The notes beneath the pieces are model-generated. The model saw nothing but the letters and a program-made list of their open reading frames with translations. It searched no databases and was not told the origin of the DNA. From CAYVUI01 sp964454745 (GTDB taxonomy: Bacteria; Planctomycetota; Phycisphaerae; Sedimentisphaerales; Anaerohalosphaeraceae), in contig CAYVUI010000162.1 of NCBI GenBank assembly GCA_964454745.1, positions 1 through 7,195 on the forward strand: 7,195 bases of DNA, read 5' to 3'. The translations under genes were made by a program, and so were the position numbers. Shown here piece by piece: positions 1 to 6,388 of this stretch; the first letter of the stretch is position 1; each line of letters begins with the position of its first letter.

Positions 1-14
1 ATTTAGGGTTTTAG

Positions 15-203
15 AACTATTTTTTCCTATCAAACTACGCTTGTTTAAGGACTAGTTACGATATTGTCCTATCAAGCCTACGGAAAGAATATTTTCAATA
101 TTGCGGTCTCAATTATAAATCCGGTAATCGTATAGCGAAAATAATCGAGTTTCTAACGGATAACAACCCAAATAGATTTTATCTGGCAATTCAAAATGAG
201 CTT
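15..203 (+). other. Open in-frame extension upstream of the first gene, no canonical start codon
   Basis: The frame of the gene starting at 204 stays open back to a TAG at 12-14, adding 63 codons. The extension reads like protein (for example IAKIIEFLTDNNPNRFYLAI just before the ATG) rather than random sequence, so the true N-terminus may lie upstream of 204. There is no ATG, GTG or TTG in this frame between 15 and 203. The only candidates are an ATT at 63, which has AAGGA at 47-51 eleven bases upstream, and a CTG at 183. A frameshift or sequencing error joining this frame to the one open from 2 to 55 would also explain it. I see no convincing promoter, tRNA or hairpin here. Confidence 0.4.
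27..82 (+). repeat. Short imperfect direct repeat, 42-bp offset
   Basis: TCCTATCAA occurs at 25-33 and again at 67-75, followed in both copies by a near match (ACTACG and GCCTACG). Partial similarity extends upstream of each copy. The 42-bp offset equals 14 codons, so both copies lie in the same reading frame. It could be a small duplication or chance in AT-rich DNA. Confidence 0.25.
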
Positions 204-1091
204 ATGAGAAAACAGGTTGAACCTGTAAGAGAGCTTATTGATGAATTTTGCAGCTATTATATTCGATCAAAGCGGTATCCTGAATCAACAGGCGCAAAGT
301 TATCATCCATTTTAGCTTCAGTACCGAGACACATAAAAGCAGAGGAAAAATATTATCCACTGTGTAATCCCGAACTGTGCATAAAGGCAAGCCAATTTGC
401 CGGGGGCAATGATTTTGATGATGTTGCCAAACTTTTAAACATTGTAATGGGAATAAATCAATCCTGGCCGATGACAGCAAAGCCTCAGCTTATAACAGAG
501 CCTGACTCCGGTACCGCATTTGACCAGGTGCTTTCCAGACTCAATCAGCGCAGCCTTGCCGAAAGAATAGACATTCCCGTAGATACCGCCAGAGCCTGCT
601 TTTTCATGGAGAAATCCACGGCAGCCAGTTATGAACAGTTTCTGGAAATAATAAAGGCTTTCATGATTCACCTTAGATGCCACGTAGATAAAACCAATAT
701 TGACAGCCTTGACACCGATACCTGCACAAACGATGCCATAGAGCTGCTTGATCGCGTATATAAAACCAAAAAAAGCCTCCGTATTGCGTTTTTACAGGCA
801 TCAGAGGGCATCAATTCCGGGCTGCGGGGTGTAATTGACAGTATGGCCGAGCAGTACAAGTACGACCGGAAAACAAAATATGCCAACAGGATATTCAGGG
901 AAAGCATCAATATAATGAACTGGCAGGAAAAGGTGGATTTCATGCGGGCCGCCCTTGCAAGGATAGGGCATCTGCTTCCCGATGAACTGAAGAACCATCC
1001 GCCCGAGCGTTTTGCCGAGGATTTTGAGACAATTACCAGCGCGATAATAGAATCTTTAGACAAAATCAATAATATATTTGCCGTTTCGTGA
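204..1091 (+). CDS. Hypothetical protein; C-terminal half belongs to a four-member paralogous family
   Basis: Function not recognised. The product has 295 residues from the ATG at 204, which has only a weak GAG in front of it, and the frame is open further upstream, so the N-terminus is uncertain. Residues 1-100 are a private N-terminal part with no counterpart in the neighbours. Residues 107-292 align with the whole of the next gene product at a constant offset of 102 residues, with a one-residue shift only in the variable middle. Shared landmarks are the LxxLxxRxxAxxI start (110-122), SYEQF (142-146), AIELLD (178-183), a glycine motif GINSGLRGVID (202-212), Trp240 in NWQEKVD, GHLLP (255-259) and PERF (267-270). 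It looks all-helical and soluble, with no signal peptide, membrane segment or visible catalytic motif. It ends 11 nt before the next start. Coding status is well supported by the paralogy; function is open. Confidence 0.85.
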   Translation: MRKQVEPVRELIDEFCSYYIRSKRYPESTGAKLSSILASVPRHIKAEEKYYPLCNPELCIKASQFAGGNDFDDVAKLLNIVMGINQSWPMTAKPQLITEPDSGTAFDQVLSRLNQRSLAERIDIPVDTARACFFMEKSTAASYEQFLEIIKAFMIHLRCHVDKTNIDSLDTDTCTNDAIELLDRVYKTKKSLRIAFLQASEGINSGLRGVIDSMAEQYKYDRKTKYANRIFRESINIMNWQEKVDFMRAALARIGHLLPDELKNHPPERFAEDFETITSAIIESLDKINNIFAVS

Positions 1092-1096
1092 AAGGA
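1091..1096 (+). promoter_or_regulatory. Ribosome binding site AAAGGA deciding the start at 1103
   Basis: AAAGGA lies 6 nt before the ATG at 1103 and just after the GTG at 1088. This favours 1103 over the longer in-frame GTG start, which would place the Shine-Dalgarno inside the coding region. The site overlaps the last base of the TGA of the preceding gene (1089-1091), consistent with translational coupling. Confidence 0.7.
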
Positions 1097-1102
1097 CAGA
1101 CT

Positions 1103-1684
1103 ATGCAGGCCATAGATGGATTGTTAGCAGAACTCGATGAAAGGACTATCGCCCGGCAGATTGCCGTTGAACATGACCAAGCCAGGATGAAATATTCACT
1201 GGACTCAAATACCGTCAGCTCTTATCAGCAGTTCAAAAGTATCATCACCCACTACTACAATTACCACCATGTAAAATGTATCTCTCATGGCGGCCAACTC
1301 TCATCCAGCCATGCGTACGGAAAGGCCAAAGAACTGCTGGAAAGAGAATACCGCAAGCGTAATGGTGATATTGTATCTGCATACAATGACGCACATGATG
1401 GCACCAACGGCGGACTACGCGTTGTCCTGGATACTATCGCAGACGGCCTCAAGGCAGAGCAAATAGAACGCTATATCAACGATGTCTTCGACCGCTATGT
1501 CGAACCAAATTCATGGGAACAGAAAGTCGATATCATACGCCAGTTCATCGGTTACTGCGGAAGAATATTATCATCTTCTGTTGCAGCCTCTGATCCTGAA
1601 AGATATGCCCATGATTACAATGGACTGATACGCTCTTACGTTGATGGCCTGCAAAGAACCTCTTCGATGTTCAGGAGGATGTAA
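1103..1684 (+). CDS. Hypothetical protein, stand-alone member of the four-member paralogous family
   Basis: Function not recognised. The product has 193 residues from the ATG at 1103, chosen over the in-frame GTG at 1088 because AAAGGA sits 6 nt before 1103. It is the simplest member of the family and serves as the reference for alignment. Landmarks are LLAELDERTIARQI (7-20), SYQQF (40-44), AKELLE (75-80), the glycine motif DGTNGGLRVVLD (99-110), KxxxxxxYxNxxF (117-129), Trp138 in SWEQKVD, CGRIL (152-156) and PERYAHDY (165-172). Predicted helical, charged and soluble; no signal peptide, membrane span, cysteine cluster or nucleotide-binding loop. Against the first gene, about 17 of 53 residues in the central block are identical. 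It ends one base before the next start, so the two are almost certainly co-translated. A structural or adaptor role beside the downstream ATPase is inference only. Confidence 0.9.
   Translation: MQAIDGLLAELDERTIARQIAVEHDQARMKYSLDSNTVSSYQQFKSIITHYYNYHHVKCISHGGQLSSSHAYGKAKELLEREYRKRNGDIVSAYNDAHDGTNGGLRVVLDTIADGLKAEQIERYINDVFDRYVEPNSWEQKVDIIRQFIGYCGRILSSSVAASDPERYAHDYNGLIRSYVDGLQRTSSMFRRM
1673..1678 (+). promoter_or_regulatory. Ribosome binding site AGGAGG deciding the start at 1686
   Basis: A perfect AGGAGG lies 7 nt before the ATG at 1686, inside the last codons of the preceding gene. It makes 1686 much more likely than the in-frame ATG at 1641, and is the strongest Shine-Dalgarno in the window. 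Confidence 0.8.
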
Positions 1685-1685
1685 T

Positions 1686-2273
1686 ATGGCAACCAAACTG
1701 GATAAACTGCTCAACTATATCAGCTGCGAAAAGACTATCTATAACACATACAGCCGTGCCAATGAAGCGATCAATACCTTTGAACATAAAACCGCATGTC
1801 CTCAAAAATGGAATGAATTTAGAACATGTATCGCCGAGTTCATGAAGCATCTAGATTATCACCTGCTTAACATGAAATACAAGCCTGATATCTCAGTTCC
1901 CGACTATTGGGCCATGTCTGTGAGGCCGCTGCTGAAAATTTACGGTATAAACGGCGAAAAGGCAGCTTTTGAAATCGCCAGGACGGGAAACGAAGGCGGT
2001 CTTTACGGTGTATATAAGTCACTTGCAATGCATATGGCAGAGCATTATGCCAGAAATGAAATCTCCGCGAAGGTGGGGATGTTCCTTGACACACTGACTG
2101 CGGAGGAATTTATTGCTGTTGGAGAGCAATACATTGCCCAATATGGCCATATTATACCCTCCGAAATGACAGAAGGCAATGCGTCGAGGATCAGAATGAA
2201 TTTGGCCAAGGTATTGAAGGAACACCCCTTTGTGATACAGAAAATACGTCAGTCAGGTAAAAAATATGGGTGA
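1686..2273 (+). CDS. Hypothetical protein, divergent member of the four-member paralogous family
   Basis: Function not recognised. The product has 195 residues from the ATG at 1686, fixed by the AGGAGG at 1673-1678. It follows the preceding protein at a constant offset of one residue over nearly the full length: LL at 8-9, F45 of NEFRTCI against F44 of QQFKSII, GNEGGLYGV (101-109) against GTNGGLRVV, and YGHIIP (153-158) against YCGRIL. It is the most diverged member. The Trp shared by the other three is Ala139 here, and the Arg after GL is Tyr107. The tail lacks the PE[R/Q] motif and ends in a basic stretch (KIRQSGKKYG). It looks helical and soluble, without a recognised domain. Its last 8 nt (ATGGGTGA) overlap the start of the ATPase, so the two are probably translationally coupled. 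The divergence may mean a specialised subunit. Confidence 0.9.
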   Translation: MATKLDKLLNYISCEKTIYNTYSRANEAINTFEHKTACPQKWNEFRTCIAEFMKHLDYHLLNMKYKPDISVPDYWAMSVRPLLKIYGINGEKAAFEIARTGNEGGLYGVYKSLAMHMAEHYARNEISAKVGMFLDTLTAEEFIAVGEQYIAQYGHIIPSEMTEGNASRIRMNLAKVLKEHPFVIQKIRQSGKKYG

Positions 2274-4731
2274 TTACGAAAAAGCTCTTATATCACAAGC
2301 AGGCTCATATTTAATAGCCTCCAGGACCTCTGAGATTTTCAGCAGAGAGGTTTACAAAGGCTGCGAGCCGGTGATATGGCCTAAGCCGGTTGATATAGAG
2401 CCATTCTATACACCGCTCGGCGATTTGGAAAACTCCAGAACCGAGCCGGCAGTTCCCTATAAAAAACCACCTGAAAAACAACTGATAAGAATGAAACTGT
2501 GGCTTTCAGCGGAACAGAAATTCAAATGGCACTTATCCGAGCAATTTCTAAAACAGCTTAACGCTGTTTCATCACCAGTCAGTTTTGAAATACACGGCAA
2601 TGAAGATCGAATATTATTCAGCATTAAATGCTCCCCGGAAGATGCCCATATAATCCAGGCCTCACTGTCAGGCAAATTGAGATATTGCCGGCTCTCGCCA
2701 TTTTATGATGACCTTTACGATGATTTTAATATTGGCCACTGGTCCAGAATAAAATTTTATGATTATTACCCGTCTGCTCCGTACTTTTATCTTCTTACCC
2801 GGCCCGAAGAACTAAAAGCCAGTACCTACGATACTATTATACAATTCCTTTCACAGCTTCGGCCGCCATCAATGGGTCTCTATCAGGTACTATTCAAGCC
2901 TGTATCATTTAGCAACAACTGGCATCAGAACATAAAACAACTGACCGACTTTGAGTATATCGTCAAGCAGATCAATAATATGGGAATTATACAGAAATAC
3001 GCCCAGCAGGCACCTTCCGGCGACATCCACAATATGGCCGGCAAACTGGAAACTAAGGCCCATAACGACAAACCATTCTATGCGACAATACTGCGTATCA
3101 TGGTTATAGGCAGCAATGACAATCAAAAGAATCTGGAATCTCTCAGTACAGTAAGCGGTCTCTACCGACACGGCGGCAGTGGACTCAACTTCGTAACAGA
3201 TATGGATTACAGGGAAAAACTGTCTACATATCAGATTAAGAAAATGTTTGAGCTTGGACTGACACACAGAACCGGCTTTCTGCTCAACAGCTCAGAACTT
3301 GTGGGCCTGGTACATATTCCACCATCCGATATCTTTGAAAATATCAGCACAGAATACGATCTTATCGAACCGCTGTCTTATGAAATACCTGAAACTGCCG
3401 AAGGAACTATCATTGGTTACGCCCGTGATGCCGACAGGGAAGTGGAGGTAAAGATTCCGCTGAGAACCAAATTAAACCATACCCATATAATCGGCAAACC
3501 AGATACCGGCAAATCACTGCTTATCAAACACAAAATACTAGATGACATAGAAAAAGGTTACGGTGTCGCACTGCTGGACCCGCACGGTGATCTGGCCGAA
3601 GAGCTGCTGGATAACATACCAGAAAAGTATATAGAAAAGACCATATACTTCGATCCAGGCAATCCTGATTATATCCCCATCTGGAACCCGCTCGAGCCAT
3701 CCCCTGGACAGGATATAGGCAAATCCGCGGATAATCTTATAGGTGTATTGAAAAGCTTTGTAACCGGCTGGGGTGATCGTATGGAACATATACTCCGCCA
3801 TGCGATATTTGCACTGATGCATATAGGAGGGACATCAATGCTGGATATACTGCAATTACTGCAGCACAACTCACAGGCCGGTCAGCAGATGAGAGAGCTT
3901 ATTGCAGAGACAGTCAACAACGAAGCGACAAAACAATTCTGGAAGCAGGATATTTTAACCTATACACCCACCGAGCTGGGACCTGCCAAACACAAATTAA
4001 GCAAATTCCTGCTGGGCGGACCTGTTTCACAGATGCTCTCTCAACCGCATAATATCATAAATTTCAACAAGATAATGAATAACAGTATGATATTCATTGC
4101 CAACCTGGCCAATATAGGTACAGAGCTGCGAAATATACTGGGTGGCTTTCAGCTGTCAGTGATGCATGCCGCCGCTCTTTCGCGCAATGGAATACCAGCC
4201 GACCTTCGAAAGTATTTTTTCATATACCTGGATGAGGCGCACCGTTTCACCACAGACTCACTGGAAGATGTTATCGCCGAAACCAGAAAATACAAAGTCG
4301 GTATGACCTTATCACATCAGTACCTCAGACAGTTCAACGCTCCCCGCATAGATGCGCTCAGCAGTGTCGGCTCAAGCATAATCTTTAATGTTGACAATAA
4401 AGACGCCGTTTTTCTTTCTAAAAACTTCAAGGATACTGTAAAGTCTGAACTTTTCAACGAACTGGAAGTTGGAGAAGCTGTTGTAAGAATCGGGACAAAA
4501 ACAGCAAAAATCAAGACCAAGGGCCCCCTCGAAAACCCGCCAAAAAGCTGCAGGGACAAAATAATCTGGCATTCAATTGAAAATTATTACAGACCTGCCC
4601 TGCAGGTTAAAAAAATGATTGCAGACAGAGGCAGCAGACACCTTCATCCATTCACCCCCTTAACCGCAGATTATGAAAAACAACCCCACCAGATATCAGA
4701 AAGAGTATATGAGAGATTTACTGAAATTTGA
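2266..4731 (+). CDS. HerA/VirD4-like P-loop ATPase (type IV coupling protein class)
   Basis: An 821-residue ATPase expected to move or load DNA as a ring-shaped motor. The Walker A is GKPDTGKS (410-417), preceded by HTHIIG. The strand and turn VALLDPHGDL (434-443) is typical of HerA/TraD-like coupling ATPases. Further family motifs are W502 and R505 in GWGDRMEHILRHAI, MIFIANLANIG (608-618), a Walker B FFIYLDEAHRF (651-661, Asp656 and Glu657) and a sensor-type Gln685 in LSHQYLRQF. The C-terminal signature IIWHSIENYYRP (766-777) also occurs in this class. Residues 1-405 form a long N-terminal region with FEIHGNEDRILF (107-118) and YQVLFKPVSFSNNW (206-219), a layout I associate with coupling-protein-like ATPases of mobile elements. 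I see no N-terminal membrane helices, unlike classical VirD4, so it is probably cytosolic or recruited by partners. It overlaps the preceding gene by 8 nt. Alternatives are a DNA-packaging or defence HerA motor; no relaxase, VirB4 or nuclease partner is in view. Confidence 0.9.
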   Translation: MGDYEKALISQAGSYLIASRTSEIFSREVYKGCEPVIWPKPVDIEPFYTPLGDLENSRTEPAVPYKKPPEKQLIRMKLWLSAEQKFKWHLSEQFLKQLNAVSSPVSFEIHGNEDRILFSIKCSPEDAHIIQASLSGKLRYCRLSPFYDDLYDDFNIGHWSRIKFYDYYPSAPYFYLLTRPEELKASTYDTIIQFLSQLRPPSMGLYQVLFKPVSFSNNWHQNIKQLTDFEYIVKQINNMGIIQKYAQQAPSGDIHNMAGKLETKAHNDKPFYATILRIMVIGSNDNQKNLESLSTVSGLYRHGGSGLNFVTDMDYREKLSTYQIKKMFELGLTHRTGFLLNSSELVGLVHIPPSDIFENISTEYDLIEPLSYEIPETAEGTIIGYARDADREVEVKIPLRTKLNHTHIIGKPDTGKSLLIKHKILDDIEKGYGVALLDPHGDLAEELLDNIPEKYIEKTIYFDPGNPDYIPIWNPLEPSPGQDIGKSADNLIGVLKSFVTGWGDRMEHILRHAIFALMHIGGTSMLDILQLLQHNSQAGQQMRELIAETVNNEATKQFWKQDILTYTPTELGPAKHKLSKFLLGGPVSQMLSQPHNIINFNKIMNNSMIFIANLANIGTELRNILGGFQLSVMHAAALSRNGIPADLRKYFFIYLDEAHRFTTDSLEDVIAETRKYKVGMTLSHQYLRQFNAPRIDALSSVGSSIIFNVDNKDAVFLSKNFKDTVKSELFNELEVGEAVVRIGTKTAKIKTKGPLENPPKSCRDKIIWHSIENYYRPALQVKKMIADRGSRHLHPFTPLTADYEKQPHQISERVYERFTEI

Positions 4732-5323
4732 TTCTGCCGCTGAGATTATAGAAAATATATTCTCACAACTGGATCAAGAACGAATATCAGCTAAAATTGA
4801 TAGACCCGTTGAAAAGGCACTTATAAGGCTTGAACCCAACATTTCCAAATCAACAGATAAATCGCAAATTCATAAATTGCTCACAGCTTTTTATTCGCAG
4901 GCCTTTAAAACCATGCATAAAAACATAAAAGAGCCTGAGGCAGAATTGCTTATGCTGCTTGATACAAGCTATCGGGGAAACAGTGCAGATGGCTATGCAG
5001 GCGCACTTGTGGATTGCACTGAAAGCCAGGATGGTTTCCGTATTGTCCTCAATAGGCTTGCTGATATTATAAAGGGACATGAAAAGGAAAAATACATTCG
5101 AACAGTTTTCGCCACTCACATCAATCCAGCCGACTGGCAAATGAAATGCCAAATCGTTAAATTTATCCAGCAGAAATACTCAAGTATCCTCCCAGCAAAA
5201 ATCCTCAGCTGTCAGCCCGAGCAGCTGGTCAATGAAATTGAAATCCTTATAATGCTTATCTTCAACAGCAGCTCAATATTATCCCAGATAACCTCTTTTT
5301 CCCACAAAAACACCCGCCAGTGA
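4709..5323 (+). CDS. Hypothetical protein, fourth member of the paralogous family, downstream of the ATPase
   Basis: Function not recognised. The product has 204 residues from the ATG at 4709; the in-frame ATG at 4673 would give 216. I prefer 4709 because AGAAAGAG lies just before it, the overlap with the ATPase is smaller (23 rather than 59 nt) and the family homology begins soon after it; neither start has a strong Shine-Dalgarno. Counting from 4709, landmarks are FSQLDQERISAKI (18-30), DGFRIVLNRLAD (108-119), KYIRTVF (128-134), Trp143 in DWQMKCQIV, SSILP (158-162) and PEQL (170-173). The block from Gly109 to Pro162 aligns with the other three without a gap, while the middle region differs by about five residues. 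The C-terminus is hydrophobic (ILIMLIFNSSSIL), probably a helix rather than a membrane anchor. Its position after the ATPase suggests the family brackets the motor as one module. Confidence 0.88.
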   Translation: MRDLLKFDSAAEIIENIFSQLDQERISAKIDRPVEKALIRLEPNISKSTDKSQIHKLLTAFYSQAFKTMHKNIKEPEAELLMLLDTSYRGNSADGYAGALVDCTESQDGFRIVLNRLADIIKGHEKEKYIRTVFATHINPADWQMKCQIVKFIQQKYSSILPAKILSCQPEQLVNEIEILIMLIFNSSSILSQITSFSHKNTRQ

Positions 5324-5376
5324 AACTATTGCCATATTTAACCGCTAAATTAGTGAGGCCAAAAGACAGGATTGAT

Positions 5377-5380
5377 AAGG
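5377..5380 (+). promoter_or_regulatory. Likely ribosome binding site AAGG for the primase gene
   Basis: AAGG (within AAGGCGG) lies 9 nt before the ATG at 5390. It favours 5390 over the in-frame TTG at 5372, which would add six residues. The 66-nt gap before 5390 shows no hairpin followed by T-run and no clear promoter. Confidence 0.45.
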
Positions 5381-5389
5381 CGGTCGATA

Positions 5390-6379
5390 ATGGCATTGTT
5401 GAATACAAAACAGAAAATAGAGATATTCAAGAGTTTCTTTAACGGGCTTGACCAAGTTTACGGAACCTATGATATCAGCACTGGCAAAGCCTGTCAGGTT
5501 AAAAGCCCAGTTACAGATCAGGTAGTATTAGCCCACCTATCTGGCAAAAGTCCTTATGGAATATACCTTCTAAATGATGATAAAATCACATCGCTGGCAG
5601 TTGATTTTGATGTTGATGAGATTTGTCTGCCTATTTCCTTTGTTGCAGGTGCCAAACGTTTCGGGATGTTTGCTTATATAGAGCGAAGCAAATCCAAAGG
5701 GTATCATGCCTGGATGTTTTTTGAAGAAAAAGTCTTGGCAGCAAAGGCTCGCCTAGTCGCACGTAAAATACTAGAAGGTATGGGAAAGCCCAACACCGAA
5801 ATATTTCCCAAACATGATTCACTTGACGAATATACAAATTATGGTAATTTCATAAACGCCCCTCTGTTCGGCAAACTCGTTAATATGGGCCGTACCGTAT
5901 TTATGGAACCCGGATGCCCATCTCAGGTATGCAAAAACCAGTGGGAATTGCTAAACAGAATTATTAGAATACCCGCCGTAAGACTTGATGGCATTATCAA
6001 AAGCTGCAACCTCTCCTGCAATACTGAAACCGAGTCAGTGTCTCATGTGCTCGCAGAAAAAAACAGCCAGACCTTCGGTCTTACCCCATGTGTACGAAAT
6101 ATTCTCAATAAAGGTGTGGATTCATATCAGCGGGTAACCTGCTTCAGGCTGGCAATCGCATTAAAAAGGGCAGGGCTGCCTTTTGATCTCTCGATTGCGT
6201 TACTTAGTGAATGGGCTAAAAAAAATCATCCTGCCAAAGGAAAACAACTGATTACCGAAAAAGAAATTCTTCGACAGGCTGAGGATGCCTATAAGAAACA
6301 GTACAAAAGCTATGGCTGTGAAGATCCCGGGATTAACAGGTATTGTGATGCAAAATGTCCGTTATTGAAGTCAAAATAG
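5390..6379 (+). CDS. Archaeo-eukaryotic-type primase-polymerase (TOTE-AEP-like) with C-terminal cysteine region
   Basis: A 329-residue single-chain primase-polymerase, expected to make primers or short DNA/RNA chains from NTPs or dNTPs. The N-terminal region FKSFFNGLDQVYG (13-25), VTDQVVLAHLSG (41-52), YGIYLL (56-61) and LAVDFDVDE (69-77) matches the pattern I know from AEP domains of TOTE conflict systems. Asp72 and Asp74 form the hhhDhD metal site. SKGYHAWMFF (102-111) gives the SxxxH-type nucleotide-binding motif with His106, and the EIFPK...GNFINAPLF segment (137-160) is also typical. The C-terminal part holds PCVRNIL (Cys234) and a closing set Cys310, Cys319, Cys323 ending CPLL. This arrangement recalls the PriL-type C-terminal domain that binds a 4Fe-4S cluster in archaeal and eukaryotic primase; cluster binding here is inference. 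The cysteine-rich insertion I expect between the two N-terminal motifs of TOTE relatives is absent. No helicase or nuclease is fused or adjacent. The start at 5390 rests on AAGG 9 nt upstream. Confidence 0.85.
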   Translation: MALLNTKQKIEIFKSFFNGLDQVYGTYDISTGKACQVKSPVTDQVVLAHLSGKSPYGIYLLNDDKITSLAVDFDVDEICLPISFVAGAKRFGMFAYIERSKSKGYHAWMFFEEKVLAAKARLVARKILEGMGKPNTEIFPKHDSLDEYTNYGNFINAPLFGKLVNMGRTVFMEPGCPSQVCKNQWELLNRIIRIPAVRLDGIIKSCNLSCNTETESVSHVLAEKNSQTFGLTPCVRNILNKGVDSYQRVTCFRLAIALKRAGLPFDLSIALLSEWAKKNHPAKGKQLITEKEILRQAEDAYKKQYKSYGCEDPGINRYCDAKCPLLKSK

Positions 6380-6388
6380 TAAATAAAA

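Noticed and set aside
2..55. Possible tail of an upstream gene ending in TAG at 53-55
   Set aside because: Only 17 codons are visible and nothing in them is recognisable; kept only as one explanation for the missing start of the first gene.
668..1069. A 133-codon open frame on the minus strand inside the first gene
   Set aside because: It lies opposite a well-supported gene whose protein is conserved with three neighbours; it has no family resemblance and is best explained as an antisense shadow.
2905..3267. A 120-codon open frame on the minus strand inside the ATPase gene
   Set aside because: It is fully covered by the ATPase coding sequence, and its composition looks like reverse-strand noise.
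5324..5389. Intergenic gap as a promoter, terminator or small RNA site
   Set aside because: No hairpin with T-run and no well-spaced -35/-10 pair could be found; only a likely ribosome site near its end.
6380..6388. Cobalamin riboswitch or NrdR box controlling nrdJ
   Set aside because: The gap is only 9 nt and the upstream sequence is the coding end of the primase gene; no riboswitch-like structure was visible.
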